Assembly: GCA_948468315.1 (NCBI GenBank)
Contig: CAOKHL010000011.1
Span: 1-51,203 of the forward strand
Length of the DNA stretch: 51,203 nt
Direction: 5' to 3'
Source: an uncultured Eubacteriales bacterium
GTDB lineage: Bacteria > Bacillota > Clostridia > TANB77 > CAG-508
The position numbers and the translations under genes were made by a program. Below are positions 8,988 to 16,798 of the stretch, piece by piece (within the stretch, counting starts at the first letter, position 1; each line of letters opens with the position of its first letter). Under the pieces are notes generated by a model, which worked only from the letters and a program-made list of their open reading frames with translations, was not told where the DNA came from and ran no database searches.

Positions 8988-10520
8988 TTATTTTTCGATT
9001 AAGCTTTCTCCTGTCATTTCTTCTGGTTTTTCTACTTCCATTAGTTCTAACATAGTTGGAGCTAAATCTGCTAATTTACCTTCTTTTAGTTTTAGATTTT
9101 CTTTTTCAGATATTAAAACTAATGGTACTAAATTTGTTGTATGTGCTGTATGTGGTTCTCCAGTTTTGTAATCTATCATTTGCTCTGCATTTCCATGGTC
9201 TGCTGTTATTAGTAAATTAGCTTTTTGAGCAAGTATTGCTTCTAATACTTTTCCTACACACTCATCTATTGTTTCAATTGCTTTTGTTGCTGCTGGTAAG
9301 CTTCCTGTGTGTCCAACCATGTCTGGATTTGCATAATTTAGTATAATACAATTATATTTTTTTGAATTTATTGCCTCTACTACTTTTTCAGTTACTTCAT
9401 ATGCACTCATTTCTGGTTTCATATCATATGTCTCAACCTTTGGAGATGGTACTAATACTCTATCTTCTCCTGGATATTGTTTTTCTTCTCCACCATTGAA
9501 GAAAAATGTAACATGTGCATATTTTTCTGTTTCTGCTATTCTAAGTTGTTTTCCTTGTGATTTACTAACAACTTCTCCTAATGTATTTTTTATTGGTTCT
9601 TTTTTGAATGCTATATAAACATTAGGCATTGTTTCATCATAATTTGTGAAACATACAAAATATAAATTCATCTTTTTAGTTTCAAATTCGTTAAAATCTT
9701 TATCTACAATTGCTCTTGTAATTTCTCTTGCTCTATCTGGTCTAAAGTTGAAGAATATTACTGAATCTCCATCTTCTATTGTTGCTATTGGTTTTTCTCC
9801 CACTTCTATAACTGTTGGCTCAACAAATTCATCAAATACTTCTTTTTGATAAGAACTTTCTATTGCATATATTGCTGAACTTGATTTATTTCCTTCTCCT
9901 TTTACCATAGCATCATATGCTTTTTGAATTCTGTTCCAACGTTTATCTCTATCCATAGCGTAAAATCTACCAGATATACTTGCTATTTTTCCAACACCTT
10001 TTTCTTTCATTTTTTCTTCAAGTTCTTGTATATAATTTTCTGCTGATGCTGGAGGGGTATCTCTTCCATCTAAGAAACAATGAACATATACATCTTCAAA
10101 GTCTCTTCTTTTAGCCATTTCTAGAAGTCCATATAAATGTCTATTGTGACTGTGAACTCCTCCATCAGATAATAATCCCATTATATGAAGTTTTGAATTG
10201 TTTTTTTTGCAGTTTTCTATTGCTTTAACAAATTCTTCATTGCTAAAGAAGTCTCCATCTTCAATAGATTTTGTAATTCTAGTTAGTTCTTGGTATACTA
10301 TTCTTCCAGCTCCTATATTTGTGTGTCCTACTTCTGAATTTCCCATTTGTCCTTCTGGCAATCCAACTGCTAAACCACTTGCAGCTATTTTTGTTGTTGG
10401 ATATTTTTTCATTATTTTATCAATATTTGGTGTCTTTGCAAGTTTTACTGCATTTCCTTCTTTGTTTAAATTTTCTCCAAAACCATCTAATATCATTAGC
10501 ATTGTTAATTTGCTTTCCAT
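8988..10520 (-). CDS. gpmI: 2,3-bisphosphoglycerate-independent phosphoglycerate mutase
   Basis: 510 residues, the normal length of the Mn-dependent iPGM, interconverting 3- and 2-phosphoglycerate. The start ATG 10520 ([15 protein letters not shown]) follows AAAGAAAGGAAACAATTTT. The catalytic serine is in [14 protein letters not shown] near residue 60. Metal ligands are visible in MLMILDGFG, in [10 protein letters not shown] and in [13 protein letters not shown] near the C-terminus. Its upstream neighbour is a Uma2-family gene placed between tpiA and gpmI. Confidence 0.97.
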   Translation of the reverse strand: MESKLTMLMILDGFGENLNKEGNAVKLAKTPNIDKIMKKYPTTKIAASGLAVGLPEGQMGNSEVGHTNIGAGRIVYQELTRITKSIEDGDFFSNEEFVKAIENCKKNNSKLHIMGLLSDGGVHSHNRHLYGLLEMAKRRDFEDVYVHCFLDGRDTPPASAENYIQELEEKMKEKGVGKIASISGRFYAMDRDKRWNRIQKAYDAMVKGEGNKSSSAIYAIESSYQKEVFDEFVEPTVIEVGEKPIATIEDGDSVIFFNFRPDRAREITRAIVDKDFNEFETKKMNLYFVCFTNYDETMPNVYIAFKKEPIKNTLGEVVSKSQGKQLRIAETEKYAHVTFFFNGGEEKQYPGEDRVLVPSPKVETYDMKPEMSAYEVTEKVVEAINSKKYNCIILNYANPDMVGHTGSLPAATKAIETIDECVGKVLEAILAQKANLLITADHGNAEQMIDYKTGEPHTAHTTNLVPLVLISEKENLKLKEGKLADLAPTMLELMEVEKPEEMTGESLIEK

Positions 10521-10560
10521 AAAATTGTTTCCTTTCTTTGTTAATTTTAGAGTATTGTAC

Positions 10561-11238
10561 TCATTTAGTATCATTATTTTTTTCTTCCATTAACATTTTA
10601 TATAATCTATCTTTTTCTACTATTATATTGTTATTTTCACAAAATTCTTTTAAATCTACATAACAATCATCTAAAATATTAACTTTTACTTTTTCATCTA
10701 AATAACATGCTTGTTTTATTTTGTAAATTCCATCATCTCCTAATGTTAATACCATAATGTTTTGGTCTTCTAAAGAAACCATCCAGTATTCTTTTACACC
10801 AAATTGCTGGTATAAATTTAGTTTGCGCATTTTATCATGTCTTAAGTTTGATGGTGATAAAATTTCTATTGCTAAATCTGGTGCTCCTAAAATATTTTTT
10901 TCTGTTATTTTATCTGGGGCACATACAACCATAATATCTGGCTGTACAACATTAAATTCTTTTCTGTTATCTATTTGCCCTGATAATTTGACATCTAGTG
11001 GTGCAACAAACACTCTACATTTTTTACCTTTTAAATAAGTTTTTATTTGATATGCAATTTCCATCAATATATCTTGATGTGCTACTCGTGGGCTTTCCAT
11101 TACATATGGTATTCCATCAATTAGTTCATACCTTTTTTCGTCATCAAACTTTAATAAGTCTGCATAAGATATTTTTTCTGGTTCTAAATTTCTAGCTAAA
11201 TTGTCTTCCATTTTTTCTTGCTTCCTTTCTTTTTCCAT
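10561..11238 (-). CDS. Uma2-family (DUF820) putative endonuclease
   Basis: 225 residues. After a charged leader, [24 protein letters not shown] is the Uma2 N-terminal motif. The PD-(D/E)xK-like core follows: [14 protein letters not shown] with the aspartate, [23 protein letters not shown] with the glutamate and a lysine, and GVKEYWMVS. The family occurs in multi-copy sets and its physiological role is unsettled. It lies in the glycolytic row, translated with AAAGAAAGGGGCT upstream, and is probably co-transcribed with gpmI. Confidence 0.85.
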   Translation of the reverse strand: MEKERKQEKMEDNLARNLEPEKISYADLLKFDDEKRYELIDGIPYVMESPRVAHQDILMEIAYQIKTYLKGKKCRVFVAPLDVKLSGQIDNRKEFNVVQPDIMVVCAPDKITEKNILGAPDLAIEILSPSNLRHDKMRKLNLYQQFGVKEYWMVSLEDQNIMVLTLGDDGIYKIKQACYLDEKVKVNILDDCYVDLKEFCENNNIIVEKDRLYKMLMEEKNNDTK

Positions 11239-11303
11239 TTATTTAGCCCCTTTCTTTTAATATATTACTATCTTATTGCAAAATTTACTCTTTTTATTTA
11301 AAA

Positions 11304-12054
11304 CTATTTATAATTAACAATCTTTTCAAAGGTTTCAGCCTTTAAGCTTGCTCCACCAATCAAGCCGCCATCAATGTCAGACATTTCTAATAATTCTTTG
11401 GCATTTTCTGGCTTCATACTTCCACCGTACTGTATTATAACTCTTTTAGCTACGTTTTGTCCATAGATTTCAGCAATTTTTTCTCTTATTTTTTTACATG
11501 CTTCATTTGCATCATCACTTGTTGCTGTTTTTCCTGTTCCAATTGCCCAAATTGGTTCATATGCAATTATTGTATTTGCTACTTGCTCATCTGTTAAACC
11601 TTCTAATGCTCTTTGTGTCTGAGATGTTATAACTTGAAATGCATTTCCTGCTTCTCTTTCTTCTAATGTTTCTCCTACACAAACAATTGGTGTTAATCCA
11701 TTTTGAAATGCTGATTTTATTTTTTTATTTACTATTTCATCTGTCTCTCCGAAATAAAAGTCTCCTCTCAGAGTGTCCTATTATTACATATTCTACTCCT
11801 ATTGATTTTAACATTTGTCCAGAAACTTCTCCTGTATATGCTCCTTTTTCTTCAAAGTGCATATTTTGTGCACCTATTTTAATATTTGTTCCTTGAGCTG
11901 TAAGTAAACTGTAAAATAAGTCTATATAGGGAACACAAAGTACTACTTCATTTTCGGTGTCTTTTACCATTGGTGCTAAATTTGTTATCATTGATATAGC
12001 TTCATTTGGAAGCATATTCATTTTCCAATTTCCTGCTATTACTTTTTTTCTCAT
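11304..12054 (-). CDS. tpiA: Triose-phosphate isomerase, frame changes at a CGG codon
   Basis: The start ATG 12054 ([13 protein letters not shown]) has AAGGAGGAAAAGTCT upstream. The first frame covers the N-terminal half up to the catalytic histidine in [10 protein letters not shown]. It then reads LLF, CGG (11751..11749) and hits TGA four codons later. Skipping the C of CGG gives [13 protein letters not shown], exactly the family's spacing (SERRxxFGETDE). The second frame is then intact to the stop at 11304: [14 protein letters not shown] with the catalytic glutamate, [15 protein letters not shown] and [10 protein letters not shown]. All catalytic residues are present, which argues against simple decay. 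An extra T in the TTTT run before it would also explain the shift. The same CGG pattern appears in three other genes. Confidence 0.9.
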
Positions 12055-12067
12055 AGACTTTTCCTCC

Positions 12068-12424
12068 TTAATATAATTTAGCATCTTCATCATTCATAAT
12101 TATATTTTTCATTTTTTCTTTTAACTCTGGTAAACTGATCTTTATAGTTGACCATAATACTGATAAATCTACATTATCATAATCATGAACAATTCTATTT
12201 CTCATCCCTTTTATACTTTTCCATGGGATTTCTTTTATATTATTCACTGTTTCTTCATCTAAATCTTTTGCTAATTCTCCTATTTGAGAAAGTGAAAAAG
12301 CACAAGCTGTCATTGTTTTTTTATCTTCAAAAAAATCCTGAGATTGCATATCTTTTACATATTGCTCTATATCATCAATATATCCTATTATTTTTTGTAT
12401 AATTATTCTATCTTTACTTTTCAT
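12068..12424 (-). CDS. HEPN toxin-like protein (HepT, DUF86)
   Basis: A 118-residue HEPN protein of the DUF86 branch. MRNRIVHDYDNVD near residue 74 holds R-x4-H-x-Y (RNRIVHDY), the ribonuclease and AMPylation motif of HepT. DRIIIQKIIGYIDDIEQYV and FSLSQIGELAKDLDEE fit the usual helices. The gene overlaps the upstream MNT gene by 11 bp. It is the second such pair in the window and is not closely similar to the first. It lies 13 bp upstream of tpiA, inside the glycolytic row. Confidence 0.88.
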   Translation of the reverse strand: MKSKDRIIIQKIIGYIDDIEQYVKDMQSQDFFEDKKTMTACAFSLSQIGELAKDLDEETVNNIKEIPWKSIKGMRNRIVHDYDNVDLSVLWSTIKISLPELKEKMKNIIMNDEDAKLY

Positions 12425-12722
12425 ATACTACAATTCCTTCCTTTTCAATTGCTTCATAAATTGGTGTTCCTTCTTTTATTTCAGATATTTCAAATAAATC
12501 AATTTTTTTATTCATTTTTTCTACTATCTCTTCTAATAAACCATAAAAATTAATATTTAATAATTTTCCCTCACTATCTATAACAAGATCTATATCACTC
12601 TTTTTAGTTTGAAGATTTTTAGCATATGAACCAAATAATATCGCTTTTTTTACTGCAAAATCATTTAATATCTCTGCTAAAATTTTCTTTATTTCTTCTA
12701 CAGTATATACTTTTTCACTCAT
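12414..12722 (-). CDS. MNT nucleotidyltransferase antitoxin (MntA-like)
   Basis: A 102-residue MNT protein with GSYAKNLQTKKSDID, which is GS-x10-D-x-D, near residue 31, and the following DLVIDSEGK strand. In MntA/HepT systems this protein inactivates HepT by adding AMP to the tyrosine of the HEPN motif. It is 14 bp downstream of pgk and so is probably transcribed with glycolytic genes. Confidence 0.88.
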   Translation of the reverse strand: MSEKVYTVEEIKKILAEILNDFAVKKAILFGSYAKNLQTKKSDIDLVIDSEGKLLNINFYGLLEEIVEKMNKKIDLFEISEIKEGTPIYEAIEKEGIVVYEK

Positions 12723-12736
12723 AGATTTCTCCTCCT

Positions 12737-13921
12737 TTATTTATCCTGTAAGGCCTCTATCCCTGGTAATTTTTTACCTTCTAAAAATTCAAGAGATGCT
12801 CCTCCTCCTGTAGATACATGTGTCATTTTATCTGCTACTCCTGCTTTTTGTACAGCTGCTGCTGTGTCTCCTCCGCCAATTATTGTTATTGCATCTGTTT
12901 CAGATATTACTTTTGCTAATTCATTTGTTCCTGTTGCAAATAGATCAAATTCAGCAACTCCTACTGTACCATTCCATATTATTGTTTTTGCTTTTTTTAA
13001 TTCTTCTGAATACAATTCAATTGTTTTAGGTCCAATATCTAACCCTTCCCAACCTTCTGGAATTGATTCTCTATCAACAATCAAAGTTTCAGTATCATTT
13101 GAAAATTCTTTTCCTAATTTGTTGTCTATTGGTAATAACATTTTTACATTTTTTGCTTTAGCTGTTTCCATTAATTCTTTTGCTAATTCTATTTTGTCGT
13201 CTTCACATATTGAATTTCCTACGCTATAACCTAATGCTTTGTAAAATGTATATGCCATTCCTCCACCAATTAATAATACATCTACTTTTTCTAATAGACT
13301 ATCTATAACTCCTATTTTGTCTGATACTTTAGATCCACCTAGTATTGAAACAAGAGGTCTTTCTGGGTTTTCTAATGCATTTCCTAAGAATTTTAATTCT
13401 TTTTCTATTAAAAATCCAGATACTGCTGGTAAATATTTTGTTACACCTTCTGTTGAAGCATGTGCTCTATGAGCTGTTCCAAACGCATCATTTACAAAAA
13501 CTTCTCCAAATGATGCAAGTTCTTTTGCAAAATTTGGTTCATTGTCTGTCTCTTCTCTGTGAAATCTTACATTTTCAAGTAATAGTACTTCTCCATTTTT
13601 TAAGTTTTGAACTTTTTCTTTAGCATCATTACCTATTACATCATTTGCCATAATTACTTCTTTTCCTAGTAATCTAGATAATTCCTGTGCAACAGGTTTT
13701 AAAGAATATTCTGGTTTAAATTCTCCTTTTGGTCTTCCTAAGTGTGAACATAGAACTACTTTACAATTTTGTTCTAATAAATATTTTATAGTAGGCAAAG
13801 CTGATACTATTCTTCTATTATCAGTTATATTCTTGTTTTCATCCATTGGTACATTAAAATCACATCTTACTAAAACTTTTTTATCTTTTAAATCTATATC
13901 TTTAACAGTTTTCTTATTCAT
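12737..13921 (-). CDS. pgk: Phosphoglycerate kinase
   Basis: 394 residues, full length, making ATP and 3-phosphoglycerate from 1,3-bisphosphoglycerate. It has [17 protein letters not shown] at the N-terminus, [11 protein letters not shown], the substrate-site AHRAHAST, the hinge and nucleotide site [17 protein letters not shown], and [13 protein letters not shown] near the C-terminus. It follows gap across a hairpin terminator or attenuator. Confidence 0.98.
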   Translation of the reverse strand: MNKKTVKDIDLKDKKVLVRCDFNVPMDENKNITDNRRIVSALPTIKYLLEQNCKVVLCSHLGRPKGEFKPEYSLKPVAQELSRLLGKEVIMANDVIGNDAKEKVQNLKNGEVLLLENVRFHREETDNEPNFAKELASFGEVFVNDAFGTAHRAHASTEGVTKYLPAVSGFLIEKELKFLGNALENPERPLVSILGGSKVSDKIGVIDSLLEKVDVLLIGGGMAYTFYKALGYSVGNSICEDDKIELAKELMETAKAKNVKMLLPIDNKLGKEFSNDTETLIVDRESIPEGWEGLDIGPKTIELYSEELKKAKTIIWNGTVGVAEFDLFATGTNELAKVISETDAITIIGGGDTAAAVQKAGVADKMTHVSTGGGASLEFLEGKKLPGIEALQDK

Positions 13922-13944
13922 AATAAAAACTTCCTTTCAAAATT

Positions 13945-13991
13945 TAAAAAGAGCTAGGTGGCAACAGGACTTTTCCGCCACCCTCTAGCTT
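13945..13991 (-). terminator. Hairpin between gap and pgk
   Basis: Minus strand AGCTAG(A)GGGTGGC pairs with GCCACCTAGCT, followed by CTTTTTAAA. It could partly terminate transcription after gap, reducing pgk expression relative to gap. Confidence 0.75.
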
Positions 13992-14023
13992 ATTATAATT
14001 ATTTTCTTAATCTAAAATGATGA

Positions 14024-15043
14024 TTATTTTTCAATTTCTGCAAAATATTTGATTGTTCTAACCATTTGGCTAGTATATGAATTTTCATTATCATACCAAG
14101 AAACTACTTGTACTTGATATAAATCATTTCCTAAAGGCATAACCATTGTTTGTGTTGCGTCAAATAATGAACCATATCTCATTCCTATTACATCTGATGA
14201 AACTAGTTCTTCTTCAGTGTATCCAAATGATTCATTTGAAGCTGCTTTCATTGCTGCATTTACTGATTCTGTTGTTATATCTTTTCCTTTTACAACTGCT
14301 GTTAAGATTGTTGTAGAACCAGTAGGTACTGGAACACGTTGAGCTGAACCAATTAGTTTTCCATTTAATTCTGGTATAACTAATCCTATTGCTTTTGCTG
14401 CTCCTGTTGAATTTGGTACTATATTTATTGCTGCTGCTCTTGCTCTTCTTAAGTTTCCTTTTCTATGTGGACCATCTAATAACATTTGGTCTCCTGTGTA
14501 TGCATGTATTGTTGACATTATACCTGATTGAATTTCAGCATAATCATTTAATGCTTTTGCCATCGGTGCTAAACAGTTTGTTGTACATGATGCTGCTGAT
14601 ATTACTTTATCTTCTGGTGTTAATATTTCTTGATTAACATTGTAAACTATTGTTGGTAAATCTTTTCCAGCTGGTGCTGAAATTACTACTCTTTTTGCTC
14701 CTGCATTTATATGTGCCATAGCTTTTTCTTTTGTTGTGTAAAATCCTGTACATTCTAAAACAACATCTACTCCAATTTCTCCCCATGGAAGTTCATTCGC
14801 ATCTGCTTTTGCATATATTTTTATAGTTTTTCCATCAACTGTTATTGAATCTTCTCCTGCTACTACTGTATCTCCTTTTTCATATCTTCCTTGTGCTGAA
14901 TCGTATTTTAAAAGATGTGCTAACATATCTGGACTTGTTAAGTCATTTATTGCTACTATTTCATACCCTTCTGCTCCAAACATTTGTCTAAATGCTAAAC
15001 GTCCTATACGTCCAAAACCATTTATCGCTACTTTAACTGACAT
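14024..15043 (-). CDS. gap: Glyceraldehyde-3-phosphate dehydrogenase
   Basis: 339 residues, oxidising glyceraldehyde-3-phosphate with NAD. The start ATG 15043 ([15 protein letters not shown]) is preceded by TTAAAGGAGGAATTTTTT. Motifs include the Rossmann [11 protein letters not shown], the active-site cysteine in [15 protein letters not shown] near residue 153, the catalytic histidine in [10 protein letters not shown], and [14 protein letters not shown]. It is the first gene of the glycolytic row and has its own promoter. Confidence 0.98.
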   Translation of the reverse strand: MSVKVAINGFGRIGRLAFRQMFGAEGYEIVAINDLTSPDMLAHLLKYDSAQGRYEKGDTVVAGEDSITVDGKTIKIYAKADANELPWGEIGVDVVLECTGFYTTKEKAMAHINAGAKRVVISAPAGKDLPTIVYNVNQEILTPEDKVISAASCTTNCLAPMAKALNDYAEIQSGIMSTIHAYTGDQMLLDGPHRKGNLRRARAAAINIVPNSTGAAKAIGLVIPELNGKLIGSAQRVPVPTGSTTILTAVVKGKDITTESVNAAMKAASNESFGYTEEELVSSDVIGMRYGSLFDATQTMVMPLGNDLYQVQVVSWYDNENSYTSQMVRTIKYFAEIEK

Positions 15044-15096
15044 AAAAAATTCCTCCTTTAACATACCTATGTATGTTTTTACATTTTTGTTTATTA

Positions 15097-15113
15097 TTGC
15101 CTATTTCAGGCAA
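15097..15113. promoter_or_regulatory. Candidate operator at the start of the gap transcript
   Basis: TTGCCT-N5-AGGCAA inverted repeat immediately downstream of the gap -10 box. Its place fits repressor binding or a 5' hairpin; the regulator is unknown. Confidence 0.35.
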
Positions 15114-15117
15114 ATTT

Positions 15118-15146
15118 ATTCTATACCAAGAAAGAAAATATTTCAA
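15118..15146 (-). promoter_or_regulatory. Sigma-A promoter of gap
   Basis: Minus strand TTGAAA (15146..15141), 17 bp, TAGAAT (15123..15118). Confidence 0.75.
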
Positions 15147-15205
15147 GGGGTTTTTATATATTTTTTATGTTTATTTTTTTATAATTTTTTTGGTAATTCT
15201 ACCAA

Positions 15206-15240
15206 TTTCGACAGTTTTTGCATTTTATGTGTAGTATAAT
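15206..15240 (+). promoter_or_regulatory. Peptide module 1 promoter with Spo0A-box-like element
   Basis: TTTCGACA (15206-15213; its complement contains TGTCGAA, the Spo0A-box consensus) lies exactly 21 bp before TATAAT (15235-15240). The same 21-bp spacing recurs in modules 2 and 3. A long -35 to -10 gap with the box over the -35 position is known from Spo0A-activated sigma-A promoters such as spoIIG. Confidence 0.65.
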
Positions 15241-15278
15241 GGTATCTAATCTCTTTTATAGAAAGGAGGTGAGACATT

Positions 15279-15407
15279 ATGTATTACAAACCTAAGAGAA
15301 AAAGTACTAACAAGATTTCTAAACTTTTACATAAAATATTAAACTCTTTGAAAATAGTTTATGAAATTGCAAAAGTACTAAAATCCATCATCGATATTTT
15401 TCGTTGA
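15279..15407 (+). CDS. 42-residue cationic amphipathic peptide, toxin candidate, copy 1
   Basis: ATG 15279 follows GAAAGGAGGTGAGACATT. The peptide begins MYYKPKRKSTNKISKLLHKI and then forms a predicted amphipathic helix ending KSIIDIFR. It is closely related to copy 2 (PKRKSTNKISK and HKILNSLK are identical) and more distantly to copy 3, and all three are exactly 42 residues. It is not the plain transmembrane peptide of Fst, but a basic head plus amphipathic helix would bind membranes or nucleic acid. The 5' leader can pair CTCTTT with AAAGGAG, hiding the ribosome binding site. Toxin function is inferred from the gene layout only. Confidence 0.75.
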   Translation: MYYKPKRKSTNKISKLLHKILNSLKIVYEIAKVLKSIIDIFR

Positions 15408-15408
15408 T

Positions 15409-15447
15409 AAAAAAAACAGGCATTTGTGACGAAATGCCTGTTTTTTT
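15409..15447. terminator. Bidirectional terminator of peptide module 1
   Basis: ACAGGCATTT and AAATGCCTGT form a perfect stem, with an A run before and a T run after, so it can end both the peptide mRNA and the antisense RNA. Confidence 0.9.
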
Positions 15448-15507
15448 GATAACTTTAATTATCAAAATCTCTCTTTTATTAAAAGGTTACATCATGTATT
15501 ACAATAT
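15409..15507 (-). ncRNA. Predicted antisense RNA of module 1
   Basis: Starts about 7 nt after the minus-strand -10 and ends at the shared terminator, about 100 nt. Its 5' end is the reverse complement of 15489-15504, which repeats the peptide start region 15274-15289 with one mismatch in 16 (ACAT[T/C]ATGTATTACAA). It therefore can pair with both the start codon region and the terminator of the peptide mRNA. A second hairpin (TTGATAATT...TTATCAA) precedes the terminator. Confidence 0.65.
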
Positions 15508-15513
15508 ATTTAT

Positions 15514-15541
15514 ATTATACTATAAATTAAAAAAATTGCAA
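15514..15541 (-). promoter_or_regulatory. Antisense promoter of module 1
   Basis: Minus strand TTGCAA (15541..15536), 16 bp, TATAAT (15519..15514). The same promoter with the same spacing is found in modules 2 and 3. Confidence 0.7.
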
Positions 15542-15570
15542 TAATTTTTCTAAAAAAATTATTTAAATCG

Positions 15571-15614
15571 TTCGACAAGTTTCGACAAACTTTACAATTA
15601 TTTTGTATTATAAT
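15571..15614 (+). promoter_or_regulatory. Peptide module 2 promoter with two Spo0A-box-like elements
   Basis: TTCGACA at 15571-15577 and 15581-15587, spaced 10 bp start to start; TATAAT at 15609-15614, 21 bp after the second box. Confidence 0.68.
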
Positions 15615-15655
15615 GTCACTCAAGGACACTTTCCTTAGAAAGGAAGTGAAGTTTC

Positions 15656-15784
15656 ATGCGTCACCAACCTAAGAGAAAAAGTACTAACAAAATTTCTAAA
15701 TTCTTACATAAAATATTAAATTCTTTGAAAGTGGTTTACGAAATTACTAAAGTACTAAAATCTATCATCGATATTTTTAGTTGA
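15656..15784 (+). CDS. 42-residue cationic amphipathic peptide, toxin candidate, copy 2
   Basis: ATG 15656 follows AGAAAGGAAGTGAAGTTTC. It begins MRHQPKRKSTNKISKFLHKI and ends KSIIDIFS; only a handful of residues differ from copy 1, concentrated in residues 2-4. That variable N-terminus is where the antisense repeat matches, so each copy has its own recognition sequence. The leader contains CACTTTCCTT opposite AAAGGAAGTG, a hairpin that would hide the ribosome binding site. It lies 249 bp downstream of copy 1 in the same direction and is probably a tandem duplication. Confidence 0.75.
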   Translation: MRHQPKRKSTNKISKFLHKILNSLKVVYEITKVLKSIIDIFS

Positions 15785-15785
15785 T

Positions 15786-15825
15786 AAAAAAATCAGGCAT
15801 TTCACCACAAATGCCTGATTTTTTT
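15786..15825. terminator. Bidirectional terminator of peptide module 2
   Basis: ATCAGGCATTT pairs with AAATGCCTGAT, with an A run on the left and a T run on the right. Confidence 0.9.
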
Positions 15826-15888
15826 GATAATTTTAATTATCAAAGGACTCTTTTTCCTTTTAAAAAGTTTGTATCATGCGTCAAATAC
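15786..15888 (-). ncRNA. Predicted antisense RNA of module 2
   Basis: Convergent RNA ending at the shared terminator. Its 5' end is complementary to 15871-15883 (GTATCATGCGTCA), a repeat of the peptide start region 15651-15663 (GTTTCATGCGTCA) with one mismatch. Confidence 0.65.
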
Positions 15889-15894
15889 ACTTAT

Positions 15895-15922
15895 ATTATA
15901 CTACAAATTAAAAAAATTGCAA
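15895..15922 (-). promoter_or_regulatory. Antisense promoter of module 2
   Basis: Minus strand TTGCAA (15922..15917), 16 bp, TATAAT (15900..15895). Confidence 0.7.
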
Positions 15923-15950
15923 TAAAAATCTTAAAATTTTTTCCAAAAAT

Positions 15951-15980
15951 TGCCAGACAAAATTTTACAATTATTTTCTT
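15951..15980 (+). other. Decayed start of a further peptide module
   Basis: CCAGACAAAATTTTACAATTATTTTCTTTT aligns with the module 2 promoter segment that carries TTCGACAAACTTTACAATTATTTTG, but the box and the -10 are degraded. It runs into the 3' end of scpA, so an additional tandem copy was probably lost here. Confidence 0.4.
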
Positions 15981-16717
15981 TTCTTTACATTTATATCTCC
16001 AAAGAGTTCTTCTTGCTCAGTTTCTACTTTACTTCTTCTAGATAACTCAAGAAGTCCCGAAAAAGCAGTTACTACTTCTTGTTTGTTATGTTTTTGTACT
16101 GAAAATAATCTGTTAAATACAAAACTTTTATTTTTTATTAATTCTTTAAACATTTCTTTTACTTTGCTTACCACAGTATAAGTATCTGTTATTGCTATTT
16201 TTTCTATATTTTTAGCATTTTCATTTACTTTTTCCTGATTTTTATTCCATAATTTTTGATATAAATTTGGAATGATGTTTTCTTCATACTCATCTTCTAA
16301 TTTCTGTTTAGGTAATTCAATATTTTCTGGTAATTTATAAAACCTATTTGAATAAATTTCGAAGTTTTGTTTTAGCTTATTAGTTATATCTTTATATTTC
16401 TTGTATTCTATAATTCTTCTAATAAGTTCATCTTCTGATATTTCTTCTTCCTCTTCTTGTTTGCTTGGAAGAAGTTTTTTTGATTTTATATATAAAAGTG
16501 TTGATGCTAAACTTAAAAATTCACTTGCTATTTCTAGATTTAATTCTTGTGCTTTATTCAAGTACTCTATATATTGGTCTGTTATTTCATCTAATTTTAT
16601 ATCATATATATTCATTTTATTTTTTTCTATTAAATTACACAATAAATCTAATGGACCTTCAAAATTATCTAATTTTATTGCATATTTCTGTGTTTCTAAA
16701 GTTAACATATTTAGCAT
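15971..16717 (-). CDS. scpA: Segregation and condensation protein A
   Basis: 248 residues, the kleisin of the SMC-ScpAB complex that compacts and separates chromosomes. The N-terminal YAIKLDNFEGPLDLLCNLIEKNKMNIYDIKL is the SMC-binding motif, followed by ITDQYIEYL and ASEFLSLASTLLYIKSKKLLP. The C-terminal winged-helix region ends with VVTAFSGLLELSRRSKVETEQEELFGDI. ATG 16717 follows AAGGGAGAAAAAG. The usual partner scpB is not next to it; the space downstream is taken by the peptide modules. Confidence 0.95.
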   Translation of the reverse strand: MLNMLTLETQKYAIKLDNFEGPLDLLCNLIEKNKMNIYDIKLDEITDQYIEYLNKAQELNLEIASEFLSLASTLLYIKSKKLLPSKQEEEEEISEDELIRRIIEYKKYKDITNKLKQNFEIYSNRFYKLPENIELPKQKLEDEYEENIIPNLYQKLWNKNQEKVNENAKNIEKIAITDTYTVVSKVKEMFKELIKNKSFVFNRLFSVQKHNKQEVVTAFSGLLELSRRSKVETEQEELFGDINVKKRK

Positions 16718-16745
16718 CTTTTTCTCCCTTCTATATTTAATTTTA

Positions 16746-16787
16746 TATGGACAGAACTTTTTATCTTGTAAAAAACTCTGTCCATTA
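16746..16787 (-). terminator. Hairpin between pnp and scpA
   Basis: ATGGACAGA...TTTTT pairs with AAAAA...TTCTGTCCAT on the minus strand, without a following T tract. It may be a processing or attenuating stem for pnp. Confidence 0.5.
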
Positions 16788-16798
16788 TAATTTTAGTA

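Noticed and set aside
12820..13029. Leucine-rich plus-strand frames such as this one, and many alike opposite pgk, gap, pnp, clpP, tig and fabF
   Set aside because: They are mirror images of AT-rich minus-strand genes, without ribosome binding sites.
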